DNA of 64,000 bases from Stictocephala bisonia (GCA_035578905.1 JAQJVL010000177.1:1560115-1624114); one strand, 5' to 3'. Shown: positions 34,601 to 45,302, counted from the stretch's first letter. Program-made: numbers and translations. Notes: generated from the letters alone by a model not told the origin.

Positions 34601-37600
34601 TTTATATTCCAATAACCAAACTTCCTAAGAATATACCAGCGAATTATTTTGCTAAGTTTAAAATCAGCCAGCAAGATATATAAATCTAAATTAAAATGTT
34701 CTATAGACACAAGTTCACCTCAGATTGCCAAACGGTGACATAATATACCTAATACAGTACAGTCTCACATATCCAACATAAACGGATTGCTAAAAATGTC
34801 AGATAAAAGAGAATGTTAATTTAAAAAAAATGGCATCAAGTTTATTTTCTATAGACTCTTACAACTCTTTTACGCTTGGAAGCCATTTCACAAGCTCAAA
34901 TTCCATAAAACTACAGTAGGCCTAATGTACAATGAATTTAAACAAACACACTTAAACTACAGTACTGTACACTCATAAATAACAGTTTTGTTTTCAAACC
35001 TAACTTAGCAAATTCATTAATCTGATAAATAAGCCTTTCACAGTGCAATAACAAATAACTTCTTCCGTACAATGAACAAATACATGTTATGAATATAAAT
35101 TAAAAATTCCAATATAGTCTGAAACATTCTGGATTCAATTTAGTTTTATAAATGTATCGTTTTATAGGATTTATCTGAAAAGTACATTTGTGCGCATTAA
35201 CTACTAATAGCATGGTAACTAAAAATTTGTTACTATGGCCATAGTTACTTTTTAAAAAGATAATATATATATATATAAACACTAATGTATTATATATTCA
35301 GAAAAAAACTTATTCTAGTCAGCAGGTTTATAACAATATAATTTGGGGTTAAGTGGAGTTTATAGTCCTAACTTCGCACCTAATGAAGACGATTTTAATT
35401 TAATTTCAATATAATGAGCAAAAAAGTAGATATCAAAACAAACATATGAAAAAGAAATAACAAACTCAAAATAAATTAACTAAAACAACTATACCTACTT
35501 ATGGCTAATATTGCACTTTCTCTTTTGTTCAACTCTGTTATCTCCTCCTTTAATTAAATGAAGTTACAAATTTATGTATATAGTATGCATATAATAAAAA
35601 TTAGTTAATAGACTAAAGCTAAAGTTGACAAGAAACTAACAAAAGATATCAGGTAAGTCAAGTGTTTAGTTATTGACTACAGAACGTACTGTCCAAGGCA
35701 CTCACTGTATTTGCTGTAGACCCTGTGCTGTTATCTAACGTTGGTGGTCAGATACACGCTCAAACAACTGTTTGCTGTAGATCGGTTCAGCTATTACTCA
35801 CTTCAGTGTTCTGGAGAGGGACAGAGAGTAGTTAGAGGGAGGGAGACCTTAAGCGCTACTTATGAAAACCTAACACGAATTAATTTTACCGAATAAGAAA
35901 ACAAGCTTCACGGGAACCATATGAGTGGACAGTCTTCTTGTATATAGAATCAATGGTTTAATTGTGTTTCCAGTGATTTATGCATTACAGTGCTATTCAA
36001 CACTTAGCCCATTATTAAAAACTATTTTCCGAACAAACCTTGTGTCTCGTATATTTTCATTTGCTATGTAGTATCCAGATATCACCAAACCTTCAGAACT
36101 CGCCCAATGGTCGATCTGAAAAACAAAGGTCATGAGTAAAACAAGCTAATATTTCAAAGACAACACATGTTTCATTTTTAATTAGTAAATTAAAATTACA
36201 CTTATTAAAAAACTGTATTTATGTTTCAGGAGCTTAGAACGAGTTCCTATTCAAAAGAAACTTTGTGAAAGGATTACCTGTTTATGAAGAGAAGATTAAG
36301 ATGTTTTTGTAGTACAATATAATTTAGCTTACATTTGATTAATGAAAATATATTTTATGACGCTTTGCCAATGACCGCTACACGCAGTTTCGCTCTTGGA
36401 CTGTGTCTAGATGACGTAACTGTTCATCTTTACGGCGGCAGTTTTCAACAATTCGCCTGTATGTCGCTTAGCAACCAATTTGTAATGTTTTAGTTATAAT
36501 TTTGTAAAGAGATAATTTTAGAAGTATAGTAAATGAAATTATATGTATTAGTTCAGTTTTAAATGCTCTATAAAATGTCGTCCAGGACAATATTCTAAAA
36601 TAAAATTATAACTAACATACGGACCTTCAAACTTGAAAAAAAAATTTAAAAAATTTGTTTTCTCAAGGTTTTTAGAAAAAAATAAAATTTATTACAAAGA
36701 AAGGTTAAATATATATACATAGCTCTATAGACCACTTATTGCTCTTTCATTTAAAAAAGAAATTATATAAATATGACTAAAAACATGGATTCTATAAATT
36801 TTTACCTGGAACCTTACATTTTTGCCAAAATTGGCCTGGCACTTTTCGCATAGGAAATGCAAAAATGGCCTGGCACTAAATAACTTAAATGAATGACAAC
36901 TACGTAAAAGTAAAGTAAAACTATCAAAGTATCCTTTTAGAATTTTTCTTGTTAAAATTAGGTATTAGACATATCAGACTTTTTATCACAATTCAAAAAG
37001 TGTCCTTTAGATTTTAGTACAGTTTGAAAGCAAACTTTTAGCTTTTACTAACTCTTAAACATATAATCCCACAAGATATTATTTTTCTTTATTTTTCAAA
37101 TTATTTTAGAACTCTATATGGTGATATTCTGAGCAAGACACAATAATCAACCGAATTAACAGTTAACACACAATGTACAATTATCCACTTGTCTAAAAAT
37201 CAAACTTCCCTATGTTTCTGTACACAAAACTAAAAAAAATCAGTGAATGGATTTACTTGAAATGTTTACATAACATTACATTTATATACAAGAGTGTTTT
37301 TTATGTATTTAGTTCCTCTGGGTTTAGTGTTAATATTATATAATATAATATTACTGTATACTCAGCATTATATTATATTAATGCTGATGAGAATCATCTA
37401 AAAATTTTTATAGGACAACACATTAAACAAACTCTCTTATCGTGACCTCTACAATGATTAAGTAGAGCACTACTAACGATAGGAAAAGCTGCGACTAATT
37501 ATGTCACTGCTTGCGACAAGTACCAATCTGACGTTAGGTTATTCCAAGTTAACAAATTGCATTTCTAAAATTAGTCTATGTTCCATTCGCCAAGAGTTGA

Positions 37601-40600
37601 GGTGAGGATCTAACCCACTGTTGGTGTGATGTAGGTCGATTCACGTGTTGCTCTAGTAATAAACTGTCCTTTCTGACTGATGACTGCCGCCTGGGGATGC
37701 CAATGAATTAGTCTTGTTTTAATCAAGGATTCACTTGGACCACCATCTTTTTATTGGCCCTTATGATAGTGACAGTCTAGGCGGTGCCTCACTCTCAACT
37801 CTCGGAATATAAAAAGAACTAGTTTCAGACTAACGCTAGGAGTTAAAACTTCTTGGCCGGAGTAGTTTCTTTAGAGTCATTCAGTCAGGAATTACATGAC
37901 ATAACTTTATTGTACAGAGCACGTAAGCCAATAATAGAGGGAAACCCACTATGGTGGAATTTTAGGTTATCCACCAGACATCCATGTGATATAGTCCACT
38001 ACTGTACAGTCACTTCAAACAAGTAACCCCTTTTGCCGAAGTAATGGGTAATGGTGGATACTGTTTGACTTTGTTGTGAATAAATAGTTTACAGCCAACT
38101 ACCACCTTGCCACCACCTATACACTCCAGGTCCCTTTCGCAGTTGCCTATACATTCACAGTAACTCTACTGATGAAGAGTCTAATGGTATAAAACAAATG
38201 AGTCACACTAGACAATCTGTAATGTTGTTTGAAATGGCTTTTCAACAGTGGTCAGACTCTATTGGGCAGCATCCATTTCACTTAACCCTGGTTATACATT
38301 TTTTTTAAATAAGTAAATAATTAATACATGATTTAAGTTAAATCTTACTTATTTGGGAATAAAAGATTTGGGTTTAGTGAACTTAATCTTCTCAGGTAAG
38401 TTTGCTGATGTACAATCTTTCCAATTAATTAATTTAAATAATGCAACCAAATTTTATTATAATGAGACTAATAATTTTATAGATAATTCAAATCAAAGAA
38501 TGATAGTCTTCTTTCTCTAATCTTTTCTTATTTTTAACTTATAAATCCTATACTATCAAGAATCAAAACAAAGATGAAAATTGGCAGAAAAACAAAAAAA
38601 TACCAAAATACTTTTTGTAACATTGGTACTTTTAACACGTACTAAGATAGGTATTAGTAAAGCTAGACACTTTATGAGAATTGAGCAACTTGACAATTTA
38701 TTCAATTTTTCAGCTGTTGATTATAAGTAGTGTATCGATAAAACATCTTCATTCAACTGCCTTATTCATTACAATATGTATGATCAGTCTAAAGATAACT
38801 GAAGTCCAGCAACTTTTTATTTGCTTTATAACTAGATATAAACAACAAACATTATGCTGTATTGTTGTAATAAATCGATAACATTTCAAAGGATTTGTCT
38901 TTAAAAATATAAAATAATTCTTATCGTAGACGTTCAAATTATACACATATTATAATACTGTCATAATCAAAGTAGAGAGTAGTATAAAAGTACATAAATC
39001 ATGAGTCAGGGTCATGGCATGCCTTTTCTATACCTAAGAACTTAAACTAAAAAATACCCTAGTCATAAATATGTATGTGCGTAATACTACAAGTAGTGTC
39101 TTTTAATTGTTAGAATAGTAGTAGTGCTATTAAATTATGAGAGTAATTAATGTTTGAAGGGGTGTTGGGGTTAGCCAAGCGATTTCCATCTTGTAGTTCA
39201 AAAACTAATTCCTTCATTAAGTGTTTCACAAAGACATGAAATGAGATACTACTCTGTTCTGTGATATTGCAAGGTGCTTTGTTACACCAAAACAATTACT
39301 GATAAGAATGATATTTATCTGTGTGTGGGTGGGATAGAGCATAAAAAGTAGATAAAATCAGACAATGAACAGTTTTGTTCTACTGAATGCATAAATTTTA
39401 GGCAATCAATCGCATCCGTTTCAAAATTAAAGAACAGATTTTAAATGCTTAAAGCAAATAAACTTTAATTTATTTTACTTAAAAATACAAATTAATAGAG
39501 GAATATTTCAAGTTTTTTTATACTGAGGTCTAAAACATACGACGTGTGCCTAATGCGTAAAACGGCATAAATCAAACCAGTACTCCATTTTTTCTCCATA
39601 CATTCACTCATGGAAGAATGATATAAAAATAAACAAAATTATGCGCTTGAAAATAAAAATAGGCAATCAGATGATACAATAATGAAACTTTATTCTTAAC
39701 TCATTCGATGCGGCCGGCCCCATATGGGGCCGGCCGCATCGAGTGTGTTAAGACATATAAATCGAACTTGGTTGATTAATAGGTTTCAAGTAATACTCAT
39801 ATAAAATCTGCTCTTTCATTTTGAAACGATGTACACAATGTAGGCCTATATAAAGACCCAAATCTTCCTCTCTCAAATCCAAATCTGTGATTTAAAGACA
39901 TATATTCAATTTACAAGATTGAAAATTCACTAAATTTATGTTTGAACATATAAATTAATTAATATTTTATAAATGTCTTGAAGCTCAAATTATAAATGAC
40001 TGGACAGAGCCTCTCCCTCCTCAGCTTATATATAAATATTTTATCTATAAGCTGAATATGAAAATTAATTTCATGATTGAACTGCAAGTCTCCTAATTTT
40101 GGTGAAAGTTACGAATATTATATTAAGTTAAAGCTCTATTACACTTGTTACTTCTGGTACTTGAAGACACAACAGTGCGCTATATAAATTTTGAAACAAC
40201 ATACTTTCTCTCTATTCTTAGCTCTATAAAGTTGATAGAAACCTTACCCTAATGAATATATATTGCTCTCACTCTAAACACTACCCTAATTTTAAAAACT
40301 GCTTTGATGCTTTGTTGGATCCTAATATTCTCCTTTGTGGATTGCAAAGATTCTTATGGCTCCATCTAATATATAATTAATTTTTAGAATAGGCACAGGA
40401 AAATTCTTTTTCACCTAAAATTATGAATTTGAGTATACTTCTTGACCAGATACCCAAAAATGAGAAGTTATATCGCAGTCGGACAGTTTATTCATTAACA
40501 TAGTGGATCGATCAGCTTTGAGTATGTATATATATATATACATATATACTTGGAATAACTAGGATTGTGGGAAGAAAAGTTTTGAATAAAGGAGGATTAC

Positions 40601-42860
40601 CTTATTTGATTTCCTAGGCTTAAGCGGCCGGTGCCATTACTAATAACTAAACTAAAGCTTCCCGTAACAACCACATCTCAAAGATACCACATCACAGCAT
40701 GAGCGAAGCCTTTCATGATGTAAATAACACCTTAACACGGTCTTTACCAGAAGCTTTAGTTATTAGGACGAAAGATTATGTTTCATTTAATGATCCCTGA
40801 CTTTCTAACCAGCAACTAGTTCAGACTGTTTTAAAAGCAATGTGCAATGTTTTATTAGTGTATTTAGTAACGATGTAGGCATAATGTAGATAGATCTAGT
40901 GGGTTAAATATATTTCTTTTGTGTTGTTACACATAAAAAATGTTTAAACATTTTTAGCATGACTGAGATATTGTTATCAAGTGAATCTGTCACTTTAAAC
41001 TTTTATAATTCTTACTATAATATACTTGATATGTATAAAATATCAATAAATGGTAATTAAAGGCTATAACTACAATAAATGGTTTACTTTATTAAAATTA
41101 ATTGTCCTGATATATTTATGATTTGGGCCTATTTGTAAATGTAGCTGAAGTACTTTCAAAGTTTACATTTGCAGCTATCTCTCTTACCTTGCGTCTGACT
41201 ATGCATCACATTTCGTCCGCAAATTAAAAAACAAAGATAATGAGCTTCTACTTTTATAATAATTAAAACCCAGACTCTGTATGGTAGAAACTAGCTGTAT
41301 GGACAGCAATATTATATGTATCATACAAAACAACCATGTATTGAGATGCTATACTATGTATTGGTTGTGTTTTACGATACTATTTCATTATACAGACAAA
41401 ACAACCATGTATTGAGATGCTACACTGTGATCTCTTTTAACTGTATCAGCTGTTTTTATTTTGTTAACGAGGAAGACCCCTGGATGCTTTCAATTCTATA
41501 AATTATTTGAACCAAAAATGTTTGTTATAATCACAGTACATTGTATTGATTAGTTTATTTTGTTCAAGAAACTGGTAAAGTACGGTAATCAACTTTCAAC
41601 AACTTAGAATTGTATATCCATTGAAACAACCACTAACGATTTTCATTCAAAACTAGGTTGTCTTGTTATTTACAACTAACTTGCAACTAATTATATAAAT
41701 ACTATTCTATTGGTATATTTACACTGTTATTTCTAGTACTAAATAAACTAAAAGCAACGTAGCCTAATAAATAATAAGCCCAATGTGTTAAGTTTTGATT
41801 ATATTTAGTCTTTTCTCTTGGTTTCGGGTTGAAGTTTACTCTGTTTACCTAAAAAGAATTTCCTAACATCTTTAGTAGGCCTAATTATTAAGTGTTTTCT
41901 TTTATTTCTTCGCAGAACAAACATTCGAGAACTAAATTAGTCTATGACAATTATTTCTTGAGATATGCTGTTACGGAAAAACTAATTTTGCGGCAAATCA
42001 GAAATAGCTGTGATATTAATAAGACATACAAGCAAATGACAAATGGGCATTTTTTTCGAAGACGGCAGACCATCCCTGGTCCGATTTAATCCAAATCTAA
42101 AATGTTTGCTAAGGATATGTTCAGTTTGCAAACACGTGTTTAGGCTTATGGGTCAAAATAATCATTTTACAACAAAACTAATTGCATATTCATTTAAATG
42201 TAAATACCAGTAACACAATGAATAAACAACTTTCCAAAAAACTATTTATATAGTAAAAATAAGTCTCACGCTAGATGAAGTTATTTTACCGAATAATTTA
42301 ACTATTTTAAGACTTTGAAAAATAGGCCCAACAGTTTTATTTTCATGATTATGAGCATATATTTAGGTGTTACATTTGGGCTTTTAAGGCTACACTGCAC
42401 AGAAATTTGATGAACTGAAAAAATATACATCTGGTGATGAGTTAATCAATTAAGACCTATTTTTATCAAGACTGGTTTATTAACCTAATTAATGCTAGGC
42501 TTGTATTTGAACTGTGTTATCATATGGAAGTAAAGTTAGGTATTTAAGGGAAAAAACAGTTTAAGTAAAATTTGAAAAATTATATCAGAATTTGAGTTAG
42601 TATCAAGGAAGAACATTATTGTAAAACTAGAACCAGCACTAACAAACCTGTGTTAATGCAATCTCTGCCATTGGGGACACATGTAAACATATATGAAACA
42701 GAGGAATTGCGTCTGTATACACCAAATTTTGACCTTTTTTAGAGTCTTTGGACTTTGAACATTCAGATAATAACACACCATTAACAGCACAATGTGGATA
42801 CTTTGCTGCATGTAACATCATTTTGCAGTAGGCACGAGATGTGAATTTTACGTCTGCCAT
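28642..42860 (-). CDS. EMC8: ER membrane protein complex subunit 8/9, complete five-exon gene
   Basis: Cytosolic subunit of the ER membrane protein complex, which inserts tail-anchored and multipass proteins into the ER membrane. The family has an MPN-like fold without catalytic metal ligands. Exons 42860-42648, 36115-36039, 34484-34415, 30760-30666 and 28801-28642 (phases 0, 2, 0, 2) join without any stop into 204 codons plus TAG; vertebrate EMC8 and EMC9 are of very similar length. Conserved blocks in order: 'AYCKMMLHAAKYPHCAVNGV', 'YTDAIPLFH', 'VISGYYIANENIRD', 'ADKIAENF', 'LTMDDPALIV', 'QDNIVDFDNHLDN'. The ATG at 42860 matches the family start (MADVKFT); the upstream in-frame ATG at 42890 would add ten unconserved residues. 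Introns total over 13 kb and hold SINEs, a LINE end and other repeats. Insects generally have one EMC8/9 gene, so the number is not resolved. Confidence 0.96.
29409..29428 (+). repeat. A20 homopolymer
   Basis: A run of about 20 A inside EMC8/9 intron 4, just before the SINE at 29497. Confidence 0.9.
29497..29690 (+). mobile_element. tRNA-Arg-derived SINE family C, copy 1
   Basis: The first 72 bases fold like a tRNA: 'GCCTTGGTGGCTCAGTGGCT' with A box 'TGGCTCAGTGG', anticodon-loop region 'CGGACTACGGAGG' resembling tRNA-Arg(ACG), and B box 'GTTTCGAATCC' (29550-29560), closed by 'TGAGGCA', which pairs with the 5' end. A body with 'CCCATATGTACTGGCGAGTG' and an A-rich tail follows. Antisense within EMC8/9 intron 4. 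Confidence 0.8.
30241..30480 (+). mobile_element. SINE family B, copy 2 (decayed head)
   Basis: 'GAGCGGCCATAGCTTTAGGT', 'TGTGTCGCTCCCACAGCTCAGAAGTC', cut here to words such as 'CTCAGAAGTC', and 'GATCCGTCTTAACAGG' match the order of the copy at 20388. The B box region 'CCGGGCCCGGTATA' is destroyed. Confidence 0.55.
30666..30760 (-). CDS. EMC8: EMC8/9 exon 4
   Basis: 31 codons plus two bases between the acceptor TGTTCCAG and the donor GTAAAT. Encodes 'IDNRQLTLTMDDPALIVSQ' and 'YSDVKWKSLDKS', matching the VDN..F.....P.I..Y......W segment of the family. Confidence 0.95.
30761..32600. other. EMC8/9 intron 3, 5' part
   Basis: AT-rich with a 43-base A run at 31576-31618 and a small hairpin 'CTTTCAGTCATCTGAAAG' near 31539. 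No exon or RNA gene was recognised. Confidence 0.5.
31576..31618 (+). repeat. A43 homopolymer
   Basis: An uninterrupted run of 43 A in EMC8/9 intron 3. It may be the tail of a retroposed sequence, but the upstream 100 bases match no repeat seen elsewhere in the window. Confidence 0.95.
32640..33420 (+). pseudogene. CR1/jockey-like LINE 3' end
   Basis: Pieces in order: 'FLGIWLESNMDWSTHVDYV', 'LRRLKSCVKPDVLLHVYYA', 'SILCCGIMLWGNS', then 32872-33114 'MQKRIVRLLTNSPFRAHCRP' and 'FFEQLGILTFLSLYV', with 'HSYNTRNKK'. This is the thumb and C-terminal region of a non-LTR reverse transcriptase, broken by at least two frameshifts. The tail is near 'GACTAATAAACTCTTAATG'. It lies antisense in EMC8/9 intron 3. 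Confidence 0.8.
33600..33732. mobile_element. Possible very short MITE
   Basis: 'GTAGAAATACGAAACAAGTG' near 33610 and, on the other strand near 33727, 'GTAAAATACAAAACAAGTGA' are imperfect inverted ends around about 90 bp. No target duplication was read. Confidence 0.3.
33805..33945 (+). mobile_element. SINE family C, copy 2 (decayed)
   Basis: 'TTGTTAGCAGCTCAGTGGTT' replaces the tRNA head, and 'CATGCCCTTGTAAACTGGCG' plus 'AGTGAAGTTAAAAAAAAGAG' match the body of the copy at 29497 almost exactly. Confidence 0.65.
34415..34484 (-). CDS. EMC8: EMC8/9 exon 3
   Basis: Acceptor GTTTACAG; T completes serine; 'IDKPANRVADKIAENF' and 'NAACLVV'; donor GTAAGT. Corresponds to the 'P..VA.K.A..I.' helix of the family. 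Confidence 0.95.
34754..34975. mobile_element. Tigger-like relic with transposase start peptide
   Basis: 'TACAGTACAGTCTCACATAT' followed by 'CCAACATAAACGG' is a typical Tigger terminus. On the minus strand 34886-34842 encodes 'MASKRKRVV', the standard beginning of Tigger/jerky transposases, then a stop five codons later. The far end near 34963-34975 ('ACAGTACTGTA') is only partly similar. The transposase is almost wholly deleted. Located in EMC8/9 intron 2, 270 bp from exon 3. Confidence 0.55.
34976..35690. other. EMC8/9 intron 2, no feature
   Basis: AT-rich with a short TA run near 35265-35278. Nothing coding. Confidence 0.5.
35697..35965 (-). repeat. Repeat family R, copy 4
   Basis: On the minus strand it shows 'GAAGACTGTCCACTCATATG', 'CCCGTGAAGC', 'GGTAAAATTAATTCGTGTTA', 'AGTAGCGCTTAAGGTCTCCC' and 'CACTGAAGTGAGTAATAGCT', then 'GTTAGATAACAGCAC', in the same order as the copy at 6711. 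It lies sense to EMC8/9, 74 bp before exon 2 on the plus strand. Confidence 0.65.
36039..36115 (-). CDS. EMC8: EMC8/9 exon 2
   Basis: 25 codons plus AG between the acceptor TTTCAG and the donor GTTTGT. 'IDHWASSEGLVISGYYIANE' then 'NIRDT'; 'GYY.ANE' is the most conserved word of the family. Confidence 0.96.
36116..38360. other. EMC8/9 intron 1, 3' part
   Basis: AT-rich. The GC-richer patches 36360-36470 and 37440-38260 look like old mobile DNA, but no termini or protein pieces could be assigned. A small palindrome CAGCATTA...TAATGCTG lies at about 37366-37389. Confidence 0.4.
38370..38430 (+). mobile_element. Short Penelope-like 3' end fragment
   Basis: 'GAACTTAATCTTCTCAGGTA' and 'AGTTTGCTGATGTACAATCT' follow the outer end of the Penelope copy at 15310-15350 ('GAACTTGTCTTTTAAGGTA', 'AGTTTGCTGATGTCCTATCT'). 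Confidence 0.45.
38431..39690. other. EMC8/9 intron 1, no feature
   Basis: AT-rich, overlapping short frames on both strands without domains. Nothing supported. Confidence 0.5.
39696..39751. mobile_element. 56-bp TTAA-bounded palindrome (fused TTAA-element termini)
   Basis: TTAA at 39696-39699 and 39748-39751 enclose an exact 36-bp palindrome (39706-39741) centred on CATATG and made of CGATGCGGCCGGCCC and its complement. The arms TTAAC-C-TTCGATGC-G resemble the right terminus of the element ending at 53088 (TTAACCCTTTCGATGCCGG). The GC-rich core is extreme against the AT-rich surroundings. Best read as two piggyBac-type ends with nothing between. Confidence 0.65.
39752..40635. other. EMC8/9 intron 1, no gene
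   Basis: AT-rich, with a short TATATA palindrome near 40525-40548. Confidence 0.5.
40640..40766. mobile_element. Short MITE (about 127 bp)
   Basis: Left CTAATAACTAAACTAAAGCT and right, read inward, CTAATAACTAAAGCTTCTGG are imperfect inverted ends (a 5-bp CTAAA duplication on the left). The interior is non-coding. Confidence 0.45.
41325..41422 (+). repeat. 27-bp direct repeat, 71-bp offset
   Basis: 'ACAAAACAACCATGTATTGA' plus GATGCTA occurs at 41325-41351 and again at 41396-41422 without change: a recent local duplication in EMC8/9 intron 1. Confidence 0.9.
41423..42647. other. EMC8/9 intron 1, 5' end
   Basis: AT-rich. The open frame at 41892-42089 (+) shows no recognised domain. Confidence 0.5.
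42648..42860 (-). CDS. EMC8: EMC8/9 exon 1
   Basis: 71 codons from ATG 42860 ('MADVKFTSRAYCKMMLH') through 'YPHCAVNGVLLSE', 'YTDAIPLFHICLHVSP' and 'MAEIALTQ', then the donor GTTTGT. The serine/lysine linker in the middle is shorter than in vertebrates. Confidence 0.96.
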
Positions 42861-43700
42861 GTTTACTTCCACCCCTCTAACAAAATACACTTTTTGATTG
42901 GATTGATGGACTGAATAGTGAATAATTTTAGTCTGTAACGATGATATCGCTCAACTTAACCTATGAAAATCACCTGACCAGTTTTTTTCTAAACAGAGAC
43001 AAACAAATAGAAATCAAGATGCCGACGATCGACGCTTAGGTTACACTACAATGAAATCATCTTTATTTGTTAAGAAGACTTACGTAAAATACATTAAACA
43101 ATTGATTACCAATATTATAATCATACATGTTTGTGTATCTTAGAACATTTTTGTGACAGTGCTGGTTCAAAACTTCGATTTTTCTGGAGGTGATAGTCTT
43201 ACATCGATTGTTGTCTCTGCTACTGATGTTCAGAAGAAGCTAGAGAATCTTGACAATTAAAAGCTCTGGCCCTGATAGCTTACCTCTCAGTGCGTTAAAA
43301 CTATACTCTCCTGTTTTTACTGCTCAATGTACATCTTACTCAATGTACTGCTATCTTCTGGAATTCGGAAGATACACTGCTAATTCCTTGATGCACTTTT
43401 CGATAGTATTATAAGAGATATTTAGGTAACACTTTTATATGAAAGGCCAGTAAGCTACTATCTCTTGAGTAATTTTGTCCAAATAAGTCACTCCCTTGTA
43501 TATATACACCACAAAGTATGAACCTTTAATGGTTTAGTGAGTTTACACTGATTTTGTGTGATTACTTTGTGAGTTTTAAATTGATATATTTTTAGGCAAT
43601 CTTGATTACTTCCTAAAAATGATTGTTTTCCTGTTTTATTTTCATTCAACATCCACTTTTATTGTAAATTACGTATACATTTCAATTTTTATAATAGTAC
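42861..43700. other. Upstream region of EMC8/9
   Basis: Should hold the EMC8/9 5' UTR and promoter on the minus strand. No TATA box or clear initiator can be asserted. 43190-43290 contains 'GTCTCTGCTACTGATGTTCA' and 'CCTGATAGCTTACCTC', which look like decayed LINE sequence. Confidence 0.35.
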
Positions 43701-43709
43701 ATACGGGCT

Positions 43710-43777
43710 CCGGAAGCGGTGGTGGTCGAGGAAGAGTATCATTGTAATGAGCGTCTTACAAACATTCGCCAAATTAG
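43710..43777 (+). promoter_or_regulatory. ETS-like site and possible first exon of an unidentified gene
   Basis: CCGGAAGC (43710-43717) is a GABP/ETS-type site common in housekeeping promoters, within a GC-rich patch in otherwise AT-rich DNA. ATG 43747 begins 'MSVLQTFAKL', and AATTAG|GTAATT at 43772-43783 could be a donor, giving a short first exon with a hydrophobic/basic start such as mitochondrial proteins have. No downstream exon was recognised, so the gene is not identified and the exon may be spurious. Confidence 0.25.
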
Positions 43778-44334
43778 GTAATTCCCCTAACGTAAACGGA
43801 CTGCATTCATTAGTTTATGTTAGTATTGCACGGCCGAGTCTACGGTTACAAAATTTTACTGTACAGCATTTAGTTTTTTTTCTGTATAAAGAAACCGAGT
43901 TTTGCAGAAAAACCGACCTTGCAATAAAAATATGATCGATATATTACAGTTCTTTGTCATATTTTTTATAGTAAAAATGGTTGTGACTTTATTTCTGGCT
44001 ATTTATTTGTTGTTCTATTCTCATATTTATATAGCTAAACATTAAAATACGGTTAACATACTTGGGATTAATGATAAAAAAGAACAACTTGACGATTGAA
44101 TTTAGTTGTTCTATTCGTTACATTTTGAAATATTTAACTTATTTAAGCATCGTAGCCGAGAAGGAGAATATAAAAAAAGTTAAAACAGAATATATGTGGA
44201 AAATTTAGATAGGTCCCTAACCAGTGAAACAGGGGCCTTCACCAGTAAGTTCCTAATGCCTGCAGGACCAGGGGATGTGTTCATAAGTGAAATGCTAAGC
44301 CAACCGGTAATATCAAGACGGGTGATAGGGGAAG

Positions 44335-45133
44335 TCAGTGAATGGTCAGGGAGGCCTCCAGGGGGTAACAGGAAGAGCGAAAAGGAAAAGAGCTGTTGGT
44401 TCCAAGATATGGTATTATATAATCAAATGTCTGGATGAAGTGGCTGGCATTGATGTTAGGGTGTTCCGGTACGGAGTGGATGGTGGACAATGATGCTGGG
44501 AAAGCGTTAACTTTTCCCTTGAAGTCCACCACTGTGGTTTTTCGCCGTTGGTTGGACTGGTGCGGTAAAGAGATTGTTGTGGGTTTTTGATCAGACGGCA
44601 CAAGTCTCGGGGGGAGGGGGGGGGACGAGAGGAAGTCTCGATATACCTTGTCACAAATCTTAAGGAGCATGTCCGTCTTGAAGGCCGAATCCGAAGTCTT
44701 AACTCTCTGGACAAGTGCCCTATAAGACTCATGAAGGTAGGTGGATTTGGGGTATCTGAGAAGTAGTCACCTGACTCGTCTTTTCTGATTGGTGAGCGAA
44801 ATGATGTCAGAAAAAAAGCGTAACTGGATGTGTAGAACAAACTTGGTGGGGGGGGGGGGTGGAAGTCCCTTTGGTCCTGATGGTGTCGTCTGTAAGGGAG
44901 TCTGCCAGAGCATCAATCTGTTCTGAGGATTCGGGGGGTGGGTGAGGGGTGATAGCCGAGTTCCGTAATTTAGTGTCAGTAGATTGAGCGAACGCTGGCC
45001 AGTTATCATTCTTATAGTCTATGATAGACTTCGGGGAGGGTGAATCTCCCGGGCATACGGCACGTGTGTGACCTTCAGAGCAAAGAAGATAGGAACATAT
45101 GGTGTCAGCCAATATCACAACCTGTAAAGACAT
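44335..45133 (-). pseudogene. Decayed retroelement ORF1/gag-like region
   Basis: Overlapping minus-strand frames (45133-44807, 45009-44767, 44840-44415, 44670-44335) follow one another, as a frame-shifted former ORF would. The first has 'CSYLLCSEGHTRAVCPG', close to a CCHC zinc knuckle (C..C...GH....C), followed by a proline-rich stretch with 'NWPAFAQS'. GC content is well above the flanks. No reverse transcriptase follows. The class is uncertain. Confidence 0.4.
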
Positions 45134-45146
45134 TGATTACTTTAGG

Positions 45147-45302
45147 GTTGATAGTCGGAGACATGATAAGTGGTCAATATAAGTTTACATGAGCTGCAAG
45201 CCTGTGCTTGACCTTTATTCAACGAGTGAAGCACCGATCGTTGGTTCAGTGGGGATTCAAGCCTTGGAACTTGCCCTCCGCAGTCCGAAGCCTTACCACG
45301 TC
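45147..45302 (-). mobile_element. SINE family C, copy 3
   Basis: On the minus strand 'GCTTCGGACTGCGGAGGGCA', 'GGCTTGAATCC' (B-box remnant) and 'ATCGGTGCTTCACTCGTTG' match the tRNA head and body start of the copy at 29497. Confidence 0.7.
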
